Shown here: piece by piece, positions 50,976-60,330 of the stretch
Position numbering within the stretch: position 1 is the stretch's first letter
How the letters are laid out: each line of letters starts with the position of its first letter
Assembly: GCA_025093555.1 (NCBI GenBank)
Contig: JAIWNF010000026.1
Coordinates: forward strand, 248,001-312,000
Length of the DNA stretch: 64,000 nucleotides
Direction: 5' to 3'
From: Circinella umbellata
Taxonomy: Eukaryota; Mucoromycota; Mucoromycetes; Mucorales; Lichtheimiaceae
Program-made: the position numbers and the translations under genes
Notes under the pieces: generated by a model
Databases searched by the model: none
The model's input: only the letters and a program-made list of their open reading frames with translations
What the model was told of the DNA's origin: nothing

Positions 50976-51299
50976 ATGGATTCTAATTATAATTATTACG
51001 ATTATCAACTGCAATCATACATAAAGATTCTACCAGGTTGGGAGTGCAATCGGAGCTATCCTTGGGACAATGAAAATGTTATCAGCGAGCTTGAGTCAGC
51101 AAAGGGGGATAAAAACACCATTTTGGTTACCATACCATTCGCCTTGTCAGCGCGTGAAATGCATGGCCTAACCAATAGCACGGTTTTTTATCGTCCCTCC
51201 CTTCTCCAGCTTTTTTTTGTACTGTATCTGATTTTCATGAGCAAATCAAAGTGGTTAAGATCTTCATCAGAAATCTGGATGCATAATTATGTGTAACTT
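50976..51299 (+). CDS. Orphan small ORF, possibly a gene fragment
   Basis: An intronless frame of 106 codons whose first 70 residues look protein-like (Tyr-rich start, then LPGWECNRSYPWDNENVIS and NTILVTIPFALSAREMHGL). The last third turns hydrophobic and composition-driven, as if the frame ran out of a truncated gene. I recognise no family. It lies in the TE-rich island between the two oxygenase genes, so a remnant of a mobile element or captured gene is as likely as a small gene. Confidence 0.25.
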
Positions 51300-52069
51300 C
51301 CTTGCTGTTAACTTTGGCCGTGATTGAAATGTATTGAACATGAGGTACACGAAAATGACATTCTTTTGAGAAAGTACAAGTGGTACCTACAGTTACTACT
51401 TTGTCGTTGTCCACATTTTAATTATATATATTGATGTTCCCATCATTATTATAGAGAAAGTGGTTGTTGCTTTATATAAATAACTACTACTTACAAGGCA
51501 ACGTTTGGTGAAAAGACATTTTTTCAATAACCTTGAAACTCTTAAGTTTGAGGAATCCAAGACTACATGTACAAATGAAGCTGTTTGGTCGTAAAAATGT
51601 TATTATTAGCCTAAGCAAACAAACAAACAAATGACATTCGATGTACCAGGCCGAGGAACTTGAACATTGATAATTGGAAACTTGGAACACAGCTTTTCCC
51701 TAATAAAAAAAAATATAAGCGAGCTTCTTCCTGTCATTGAAGCTTTTCAATTATATAATATCGTAAAACTATACAGGTCTGTGGAATCACATGGTGTTAG
51801 CAAAACAAAATAAGTGAATATCGTACAGTAATGAAAATTGCCGTAATATATGAAGCTGCCTGAATACATCTTGTCATAAGAATTGCCAGCCGAAAAAGAG
51901 AGTTTCTTCTCTGAAAGAACTAACCAGAGTGACAAGAGCAGTTGAATACCTTGTCCAAACTAGACGTCCGTTAATCCACACGAAGCTTACTTTAAAAAGA
52001 AAAACGTTAGTAACCACCGGTTTATTGTTTTTATCTCGCCTGGTTACAAACTCTTTCTGTTACCCCAAC

Positions 52070-52086
52070 CACTAGTAGTACTAGTG
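52070..52086. repeat. Short perfect palindrome
   Basis: CACTAGTAGTACTAGTG reads as an 8-base inverted repeat around one central base. It is immediately followed by a long poly-T run. Possibly an end of an old insertion, but no partner copy was found. Confidence 0.4.
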
Positions 52087-52343
52087 TACGATTTTTTTTT
52101 TTTTTTTTTTTTTGAAAAAACCCCTTTAATTTCAAACAGTTATATTGAAACGATTAATGCAAATATAAGTTTGTAATCTTTTATTATGATTAATGATGGG
52201 CGATAGTGCACTTTTTTTTTTTAGAAAAAAAGAGCTTAAAAAAAGAAAAGCCATTGACCTTTTCATGCAAGTAGAAACTGAATCTTTTGGCTCGGATAAC
52301 ATGTCTGAGGCCGCGGGAATTAATTAATTAATTTTTTTGGATA

Positions 52344-52372
52344 AGTACTCTGAAGCGAAGCTTCAGGATACT
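52344..52372. repeat. Hairpin-type inverted repeat
   Basis: AGTACTCTGAAGC, a GAA loop, then GCTTCAGGATACT: 13-base arms with two mismatches. It directly follows a TTAATTAATTAA run. It may be the terminal fold-back of a non-autonomous element or a transcription-end hairpin; the flanks give no decisive target duplication. Confidence 0.5.
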
Positions 52373-52525
52373 TTTCAATCTTATATTTGCTATTTATTCC
52401 AAAACATATTTTTTTGGTACAAATAATGAGATATGTAACTATTTATAAAAAAGGATATTAAAGTAATTAAGAATATAAAATTATATATAGAGTATATATG
52501 ATGTAGCATAGAAGTGCTTGAATAT

Positions 52526-54375
52526 TTATGACTGGTTATTATCGTTTTTGCATGATCGACGATTGTATTTACCATTGCAGTTAATATGGCCACACAAGGA
52601 GTATGCTGATTTTTGACGATATTTAGGCAAACCGACTCTTAATTCCGTATTACTAGTGCCAATTGATCGGAACAATTTGTTGCTGAATAGAAGGAGAAAC
52701 TTGTTGTTGAGGAGGGTGTGGTTGAGGAAGATGTTGTTGTGAATAAATTTGCTGCTGTGGATAGGTGTATTGGCATTGTGAATAATTTTGTTGTAGATTA
52801 GCACGTTGTAAATGAGCTTGTTAGTATATATGTTAATGAGAATAAATTTGCGGAAGATGAGGCTGTATGGGTGGCGGTTGTACTCATTCTTCTATAGTTA
52901 TTCATATCATTATTAGTGTCTGCAACTGATGTCGTGTCACTCACATGTAGATCAAACCTCCCGATTGTGTTAAGCAACAAATATTTTAGAGTAATTATAC
53001 AAGGCAAAACCTAGATACTATGTCCAATAGTAGAGATAGTGCTATCAATGTTTTCTTTGTTGCTATTTTCCATGAGTTGATTAAGTAGCATTACTTCTTC
53101 GACAGGTGGTGAGATTACACGTTCTTCGGTCTCAATTGTTGACTGAAGTATTGTGCTTGAAGATTCCGATTCATTTTGAATTTCTACATTCAATTGCTGT
53201 ATATTTGCACGGGGAGATTAATCAAGAGATTACCACGTTTGATTCATCTTGATCTGTAGCAGTAGGTTGCTCAGCAGCACGCTGAAACATGTTTTGTATG
53301 TTGAGTTGGTTAGGGTCACCCCATCCACTTTTTTTGTTTTGTTTTTTGGACAACCTGCATTATGTATAGGTGAATTCTTAGTTCCTTTTGGTCTGCGGGG
53401 ACCTTTTTCGTTTGGAAGCAATATTGAGTTATATTATATAGTTATTATGCAGCAACTGAATTTACATAGATTATAAGTTCGCATATACTAACAAAACGAA
53501 AAGCTTCTATTTTCATCCCCCCCTTCAAATTGCTACGTACCATCAAGGTTGCCAGTAGTTCAAAGTACTTTAACAAATAAATACGACTTCGCCAATCGGT
53601 GGGGATTTCAGCAGATCTCATATCAATACGATTCCATGTATATTGGTCATTTACACTGGTGTTACTCAAAGACATTTTGTTTTTAATAATATGAATAGAG
53701 AACACTTCTAACTTTTTAAATGTTTTAATAGAAGTATTTTTATATTTCATCGCTTCGTTTAGTAGTGATGCTGTTGCACATTCAATTGTCTTGATGGTAT
53801 TTCCAACAGAATGAGATACATCTTCTGTCAATGCCCCACTATCATAGGAGAAAGTAATATATTAGAAACAAGAACTGGGAGTCTTCAAGATTTAATTTAT
53901 TATCATCCAGGTTCCTTTACCTCGAAGCTTCAACAATAACAATTTCCATATTCGACATTGAGTGCATTCTGCCAAGTGCGTCCATATATCGTTTTGGAGT
54001 CTTTAGTAAGTTGAACTCATTATCAAACATCATGAATATGCCTTTAATTGCTTGCAACTCATATTCACACCAATGAAAAGACAAGATATCTGTTGCCTTG
54101 GAAAGTGCAAATAATCCAGGGACATGATACTCCACAAAGAAAGTACGTTTATGGTTCGTTGTTGGAGGTCGGTTGTTGCTATAGAGAAGGTGATACCAGG
54201 TAAGGACGTGATTGACAACGCGTTTAAAGATAACACCATCTGCTCCAATTCCATTCATCTCTCGACTCCAAAGTTGGGATACAAAACTATTGGTAGGAAT
54301 GTTTTCTAATATGTCGTCAATTTCTTCATATAAGCCAAGATCCTTTAATGATTTGAAGTTTTTTTCGTTATCCAT
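52526..54375 (-). pseudogene. Decayed orphan gene (AT-hook-like, P/Q-rich and Zn-knuckle-like remnants)
   Basis: A minus-strand reading frame can be followed from ATG 54375 (MDNEKNFKSLKDLGLYEE) through exon 54375-53921 and exon 53838-53541, joined in frame by good splice sites (251 residues: IVIVEAS, then SGALTEDVSHSVGNTIKTI, IPTDWRSRIYLLKYFELLATLM). Beyond that the gene falls apart. A segment near 53418-53300 has an AT-hook-like GPRRPKGTKNSP. A Pro/Gln-rich segment near 52890-52690 contains in-frame stops. A last piece near 52600-52560 resembles a zinc knuckle (CGHINCNGKYNRRSC). No splice pattern I tried connects these in frame. I do not recognise the family; it resembles expanded lineage-specific, possibly TE-associated, proteins of Mucorales. 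Confidence 0.45.
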
Positions 54376-54605
54376 ATGTGTGTGTTGCATGGAGCGACAA
54401 AGCAGATGCTTTCCACACCACATTCCTCCCGAAGCATATACAAGTTTCTAGTGAGACAATTTGATAACAAATTGAATCGTCTAGCCTTGGTTTCAAGATA
54501 GAATGGCGCAGCTTTACCCTCCTTCTCGTTAAAGGCCTTAGCCTTTGACTTGAAGACCTCTTTCTCCTTCACCATGAGAGCAGGTATACTGCTTTTATAT
54601 GGCAA
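54345..54605 (-). pseudogene. Coding fragment adjoining the decayed orphan gene
   Basis: An 86-codon frame with strongly charged, protein-like composition (ALMVKEKEVFKSKAKAF, NCLTRNLYMLREECGVES). The frame extends upstream with a CxxC pair (KLCKLCHQFPYNRKLPY, about 54650-54600). It overlaps the start of the next frame around an A-run. It may be part of the same ancestral gene, separated now by a frameshift. No family recognised. Confidence 0.3.
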
Positions 54606-54691
54606 TTTTCTGTTGTAAGGAAACTGGTGGCAAAGTTTACATAATTTTTTAAAGCTTCGATATGTGGTTGGTTATTTTTGGTCTATTTGGA

Positions 54692-55562
54692 CTATCTTTT
54701 GAGTGTGAAGGGGTGTTGATCATCCACTGTTTCCTCCCATGTGTCAAAACAAGTTGGTTCTGTTAAATATAAGTAAATGTAAGATGGGTATAGGAATAAC
54801 GATATATCATCCATTGAAATATCTTGTATCAACAATATACGTACTGGTAGTTGTAATGCTTGTTTATAATTTTCAAAAGATGCAGATTCGGGTTTAGAAT
54901 TATCAGTTAAGTCGGTTTGTTCCCCAGAACGAGATGACCGCTGAAGAAGAATAACAGTGAATGTTAATTATTTCCATCTAATTGTAAGGTATCACTATTT
55001 TCCTAAATCCTTTACTTTTGATGGTGACTTGATATATGGATTAGTGGACCCTTCAATATTTAAAATATCTTCTTCATAATCTTCACGGTCTTCACATGCT
55101 TTGCGTTTTTTGAATATTTTTTTTGTTGATGATGTCTAAACAAAATACAATATATACATAAATAAATAGGCTATTCAAATCAGAGTTATAAAGGATCATC
55201 GGTATCCGTTCCTACCTTTATAGTACCAGGCATGTTAAAGCTATCAATCTTATGTATTTGATCTATCGTTACAAGTGATCTAGCTTGCTTTTCATTTTCT
55301 TCATTTTTTTGTTGTTGTTGCTGTGATGTTTCCTGTTGCTGCGCCTTTTTAAGACATGACGTTTTTCTCAATTTCTGTGAAAACATTTAATTTATAAAGA
55401 GAATTCAATAATTATAAAAGCATAAAAAAGGTTCTCAATAAATCATTGACGTGTATTTTGTTCAAATAAAATATTATATACCTTAATTATCTCCATGTTA
55501 GGTTCCGCATATTCATTAAGACTTTCTTGGTTCGCGGTAAGTTTCTTCAAATCAAGCTCCAT
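54692..55562 (-). CDS. Unknown Gln/Lys-rich protein next to the Harbinger element
   Basis: Four exons (55562-55482, 55374-55216, 55135-55016, 54940-54692), all phase 0 with good GT...AG sites, give 202 residues. The N-terminus is polar (MELDLKKLTANQESLNEY), followed by a Gln-rich stretch with five consecutive Gln, a Lys-rich patch (STKKIFKKRKACEDRED) that could be a nuclear signal, and a mixed C-terminus ending in DDQHPFTLKR. I recognise no domain. The ATG lies only 38 bases from the left end of the Harbinger element, so the original promoter was probably displaced. It could be the 5' half of the decayed orphan gene downstream rather than a complete gene. Confidence 0.45.
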
Positions 55563-55597
55563 TGCGTTTAATAATTCATAAATTTTTGTATTACTTA

Positions 55598-55600
55598 TTA
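55598..55600. repeat. Target-site duplication, left (TTA)
   Basis: TTA directly before the element's first base; the same TTA follows its last base at 57262-57264. Three-base TWA duplications are the hallmark of PIF/Harbinger insertion. Confidence 0.7.
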
Positions 55601-55710
55601 GACCAGCCGCAGCGGTGCTGTTACACCCGCTGTTATGTTAAATTTAACAGCTCACATAACAGCTACCCCCACGCAGCGGTGCTGTTATCAAGCTGTGAAA
55701 TTTCACAGCT
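55601..55710. repeat. Left terminus with nested inverted repeats
   Basis: Contains CGCAGCGGTGCTGTTA twice (55608-55623 and 55672-55687), several GCTGTTA/TAACAGC words, an imperfect fold-back around GTTAAATTTAAC (55637-55648), and the perfect 20-base palindrome AGCTGTGAAATTTCACAGCT (55691-55710). The inner copy with TAACAGCTAC before it matches the right end best. Confidence 0.75.
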
Positions 55711-55787
55711 GTTTTAATTAAAATAAAAAAATTACTGCATAATTGTAAAAACTTTCCCTCTACACCCTCATCAGAGAAAAAAAACAC

Positions 55788-56330
55788 ATGCCTACTACTC
55801 CAACTACTACTCCTACCATTGTTTTTGGTACCAACCTCCAACACAAGAAGAAAGGTAAAGACTTTACCAAAGCTGAAGACATTGGGCTTGTTGAAGCATA
55901 TCTTGGCGTCACCACCCGGCCAGAAGTAGGAGACGACATGACTGATGAAACCATGTGGTCTTTTATCAAATCCGCATTCATTACGAAAACTGGAGATCTG
56001 CAATTCCCGGATACCACTTCATCGATGTGTCAATATTTCTCTGCGAATTACGCGAAAGTGATGGCCCAGCCACATAGTGGTGAAAACGACAATGATATGG
56101 TGAGATAATTTTTGCATCTATATAAAAACTTCAGCAACTAAAGTTAGCAGGCAATTAACAATGACATATAGTATGAACGAGCCTGCGAAAAGTATGTCGA
56201 CTCCCGTCCCGCCAATAGTGGCAAAAACTTCGGATTGAAGCATGTATGGGACTTACTGAAAGAAGAGCCCAAATGGAAGCCCCAAGCTCCTAAGTTAAAC
56301 AACGGGGCAGAGATGGTGCATTGCCATTAA
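55788..56330 (+). CDS. Harbinger Myb/SANT-like DNA-binding protein (3' truncated)
   Basis: Two exons (55788-56099, 56172-56330), phase 0, give 156 residues. After a Thr-rich start, the trihelix/Myb-like fold shows GKDFTKAEDIGLVEAYL, then DETMWSFIKSAFI, SSMCQYFSANYAKVM, NDNDM, and in exon 2 YERACEKYV and LKHVWDLLKEEPKWK. In PIF/Harbinger elements this partner protein binds the subterminal repeats and brings the transposase into the nucleus. The last dozen or so residues (after KPQAPKL) are read from the antisense of the transposase gene, so the native C-terminus is lost. Domestication is possible but nothing supports it. Confidence 0.75.
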
Positions 56331-57093
56331 TGACCTCGTCAAACAAAGGGGATTTATGTAAGACGTTGATGTCATTACATGAGCCAGGAACACCAAAAAA
56401 CGAATGCCATATCCATAAGTCATGTGAAGCGACAGCTTCAAGGATGACAGTCGATGTACCTTCTTTACCATAAGTGTATATACCGGCCCAACCAGTCGGA
56501 CAGTTATTCCACTGTCGATGCATGCAATCCAAGGATTCAAGCATGCCTGGAAACCCGCGTGCTTCACCAAGGGCCAACAGACGTTTGAGGTTTTGCTCAT
56601 TAGGGGCTCGAAGATATTCTTCCCCAAAGCACTCGATAACCCCTTTGCAGAATTCATTCAAAGAGTTTCGTGCTGTTGTCTCACTGATCTTTGAATACTC
56701 GTCGACAGCATCAGCAGGACCACCATACGCAATCATACGCATAGCTGCGGTACCTTTGACATACGGATGTATCCCAGGCTTTCCCGCAGCATCAGTTCTT
56801 TCTTGAAAGTACTCATACTTTGTTTCAAGTTCTTGCATGATACACAAAAACAACTCACGTCCCATACGAAAACGACGGCGACAATATGAGGCATCGTATC
56901 TGGGAACAGGTACAAAATAATCTTCCATGATTATTTTTTTAAAAAGGGCACGATTACGTTTAATAGCTTCCTTTTTCGGTTTTTCGATAGTAGAATTCGT
57001 GATGAGATTTTTTTTCTCGGAAATGTTGTAAGACACGAGCAGCAATCTGTCGTGCATTAATACTATTTCTCTCCATTTGCTCATCGAGATCAC
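56290..57093 (-). pseudogene. Harbinger DDE transposase, truncated and frameshifted
   Basis: The long frame carries the plant-transposon-type (DDE_Tnp_4/Plant_tran) nuclease: RNRALFKKIIMEDYF, ASYCRRRFRMGRELFLCIM, the first catalytic Asp in MLESLDCMHRQWNNCP, and the second in PGSCNDINVLHKSPLFDEV. It stops right after NGNAP, so the third catalytic acid and the C-terminus are missing. At the N-terminus the natural reading frame appears to be the neighbouring one (ERNSINARQIAARVLQHF) up to an eight-base A-run (T-run at 57008-57015), implying a frameshift. Two independent lesions make it very unlikely to be active. Confidence 0.8.
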
Positions 57094-57203
57094 GTTTGTT
57101 TACGGTTTTTGAAGAATTTAGACATCGCTGTTGTATTAATGAACAGAATCAATAATTTTATGAAGAGGAACAACTTATTAAAAAATTTTGGTGTTAACAA
57201 TTT

Positions 57204-57261
57204 TGTAACAGCACCGCTGCGAGGTAGTAGCTGTTAAGTTAAATGACGCTGTTATGCGGTC
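57204..57261. repeat. Right terminus of the Harbinger element
   Basis: Reads GTAACAGCACCGCTGC (57205-57220), then GTAGCTGTTAAG, GCTGTTATGC and the final GGTC. In reverse complement it matches the inner left repeat TAACAGCTAC...CGCAGCGGTGCTGTTA with a few mismatches. Confidence 0.75.
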
Positions 57262-58596
57262 TTATTTTTTTTATCATACTCAATTAAGGCTTCAGATTTT
57301 GGGTGACTTGTTATTAAAATATAAGCAATCCATGAGAACTGTTGTATAGGTTGAAAGACTTGCTGCATTTTTGTATTCCGCGTGACCACTGGATAAGATT
57401 TCGAGTTTCTCTAATTGCATGAATATTTTTATACAATTCATTCCTTTATCCTATGATAACCTCACCCAGGGTATATTTTATAATTTATATGTGATTTCTT
57501 TTATTTATGACACAAACATAATTCACTACCTATTATTAATATATGCCCACATTTAGTACCAATTTTTGATTTATGCCATACTGCTTCGCTTCTTTGTTAT
57601 TTGGGTTTTGTATAGTGACAATATAATCTTTTTATACTAAAGCTCTTTTGTAGTTTTTGCTTCAGCAATTTTTGAGTATATCTTATGGGTAGAAATAGGA
57701 AGTAAACACTTTGAGCTACATGCAACTCTAGTGTGGTAGTGTGCACTTCACCTATGTAATCCGCCGGAATTTTTCCATGATTTTCATAGCCACACAAAAT
57801 AATATAATATATATTTACATGCATATTTTAAAACAGTTATTTTAATTAACTTTCTAAAAAAAATTGTGTCGAAGCTGAAAAGCGGTTCAAAGTTTGATTG
57901 GTAACACTGAAGAAAATTGAAATAAGCAGATTAATGTCTTTCCCTTATGTCACAGAAACTCTTTTTCCTAGTAGAAACATGTTTTTTGAGCATAAAAAGC
58001 CATAGAAACCAATTTGGCTATTATATTGGATCCAAGATAGACGAAATGGTTACGTACCCAAAAGGTACATAGATCCAGTACATAATAAAAAAAACATAAA
58101 TATAAAGAAGATAAACTTTTTAATGTTGCTGATTATAGGTGGAAAAACACTTTGAAAGAAAGTGATTTCAAAAAAGAAAGTACGATATAATGACATCAAT
58201 ATCGGGAGTGATACGTAAGAACTTCGAAATGACATTAGGTCATTATGATAGACTATAGAAATAACATGACAAAAGAAAGGTTTCTACTATTTGGATAACA
58301 ATCATCCCAGAGTCCCTGGTTTCTAATAGTAAACTTTACTGCACATTTAGGTTTTTTTTTTGCTGTACGTACTGTACTGTACATGCGCCAAATGTAAACA
58401 TCACATTTTCTTCTAAATAGCTTACATATAAGCATTTTCGTAATTTTGCTAATCTGTATGATACGTGACTTACTTAATTATGTACATCACGCGAATATGC
58501 ATAAAGCAACACCAATATATAATTCCCTTTTTTTTTTATCTTTTTTTTTGTTGGTAACCTTTCCTTTCTGCACAAACTATAAGAGTAATAAAAAAC
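57262..58596. other. Intergenic region upstream of 2OG oxygenase 2
   Basis: About 1.3 kb of AT-rich sequence with scattered short frames. It begins with the right TTA duplication of the Harbinger element. Near 58368 there is a GTACGTACTGTACTGTAC run. No gene or RNA recognised. Confidence 0.5.
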
Positions 58597-60330
58597 ATGA
58601 CTGTTCACAGTATTCCAGTTGTTGATTTTACTGACTTTTCTAATCGATATGAAGAAATAGCTGAACAAGTGCTTGATGCATGTAAGAATATAGGGTTTTT
58701 TCATATTATCAACGCCTCCACACCTTCATCAGCAGAAGTTAACCGAGCTTTTGAATTGGTAAAGGACCATCCTATTTTTTACTTTATTTGATAACGTGGA
58801 TAATAAAAAAGATGCTTGTCTACGTAATTGGCTAATAATCAATATGTTTCTTATTTGAAGAGTAAGGAATATTTTGGATTACCTGTTGAAGAAAAGATTA
58901 AATGCAACCAAGATACTGCCAAAGGAAAAATTGAAGGATATCTAGGACTTTATGCTCAAAGGTATATAATATATAAGGAGAAGGTCCATTAGTTCTCCAT
59001 CGTAATATATATAAATTTTGAACTATATATATATCATAAGTTTTCCTCAAGTAGTATGCTCTATAATATTAACTGATGCGTATAAATAAACTGTGTTTAT
59101 GAAATAATATATATATGTAGACTTGATCCGAAGATTCAAAAGAAGGGTGATTATAAAGAGTAAGTACTATGGGGCGTCTAAATAATTAGTTTAGGTTTTA
59201 TCCTCCCCTCATTCAAAAAAGAAAGATACGTGGTATTAACATGATTAAAAACACTGCCAGATCGTTCGATATGGAAACATTAACAAGTAAAAGAAATATT
59301 GATCATTTTCCACCCTTATTTCAAGAGAATCGAGCTGACCTTGAAGGTTTTTCAAAGGTAGGATATTTATTAAGTGCGTGACACTCGTACAATTGAGCAA
59401 TCCATTCGAGAAAACAAAAAGAATAGTATTATATATATTTGGCGCTATTGTATTCAAAGTGATATTATTTATGTAGGGAATGCATGGAACTGCACTTCAA
59501 GTGTTAGACCTGCTTGCTTTTGCATTAAAGGTAATTTTTTAACTTTTTTTTTTTCAATTTTTTAAAAATAAAGAGATATAATTACTATTTATTAATAGTG
59601 CCATTACTAATAACACATAATATAGCTTCCACCTAATGAAAAGACAGGTGCTAATGATTGGCTGAGTTCAACTCATCAATATGAAACAAGTGGTTCAACA
59701 AGTGTCTTGCGCATATTGCGTTACCCAAACAGAAAACCAGGAGATGAAGGAGAAGAATGCGATAGCAAGAAAAACGTCATTTTGGCTGGTCAACATACAG
59801 ATTACATTATGCTTACATTACTTTATCAAACAGCTCCTGGACTTCAAGTTCGAGTTTCTGATGATGAATGGATAACAGTTCCTGTCCGTAGCAATGCCAT
59901 CCTAGGTAAGAGCAGTAAAAGTTTTAGGCATAAGTCTACTTTTTATTATATAGATAAAGATAACCAAGCATTATTTATTGATATAATGATGGGTTTCTAC
60001 TTTATTAATCAATGATTAGCCAACATGGGTGGTATGTTCGAATGGTTCACAAATGGCTTACTAAAATCTGCAATGCATCGCGTCATTGATATGCCAAATC
60101 AACGAGATGGAAAAGATCGATATTCCATTGGATATTTTATATATCCTGAACCAGATACGAAAATCATTAATATGCCTAGTCCTTTGATTCCATCAAAACG
60201 ACCTGATTTTAAGGAAATTGCAAAAGATGCAGAAATTACAACATCAGCTGAATATCTTGAATATCGTTATCGACGATCGTTTTTGGAAAAACAAGCAACC
60301 AACCCAGAACTTGATTATGATTATATTTGA
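58597..60330 (+). CDS. 2-oxoglutarate/Fe(II)-dependent oxygenase, copy 2
   Basis: Seven exons (58597-58758, 58861-58961, 59121-59159, 59222-59357, 59477-59530, 59626-59905, 60020-60330) give 360 residues. It is a paralogue of the gene at 48787-50283: PVVDFTDFSNRYEE, KNIGFFHIIN, LDLLAFALKLPPNEKTGAND, and the active-site parts His221/Asp223 in GQHTDYIMLTLL, His277 in AMHRVIDMP, and Arg291 with Ser293 in DRYSIGYF. All iron and 2-oxoglutarate contacts are kept, so the enzyme is probably active. Differences from copy 1 are a longer fourth exon, an insertion before the HTD motif (GDEGEECDSKKNVI) and a longer acidic C-terminus, suggesting a different substrate. The fourth-exon acceptor (CAAAAAAG) is chosen because it alone keeps the frame. 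Confidence 0.88.

Larger units (their letters stand above)
50284..52400. other. Intergenic region with palindromes and one orphan ORF
   Basis: About 2.1 kb after the first oxygenase gene. It holds one coding-looking ORF (50976-51299, listed), a 17-base palindrome (52070-52086), a long poly-T run, and a hairpin-like inverted repeat (52344-52372). Base composition near 50980-51200 is less AT-rich than the surroundings, which may indicate a relic of inserted DNA. Confidence 0.45.
55601..57261. mobile_element. PIF/Harbinger DNA transposon, internally deleted
   Basis: The 1661-base element starts GACC and ends GGTC and is flanked by TTA on both sides. Its ends share the 16-base word GCAGCGGTGCTGTTAC in opposite orientation (55609-55624 and 57205-57220). 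It carries the two usual Harbinger genes in convergent orientation: a Myb-like DNA-binding protein (+) and a DDE nuclease (-). Both lose their 3' ends where they meet near 56290-56330, so the middle has been deleted. The transposase also seems frame-shifted near its start. The copy is therefore probably non-autonomous, though it might be mobilised by an intact relative. It sits in the island between the two 2OG oxygenase genes. Confidence 0.85.

Noticed and set aside
56474..56806. 110-codon plus-strand frame across the Harbinger transposase
   Set aside because: It is the antisense of the DDE domain, which shows clear catalytic motifs on the minus strand.
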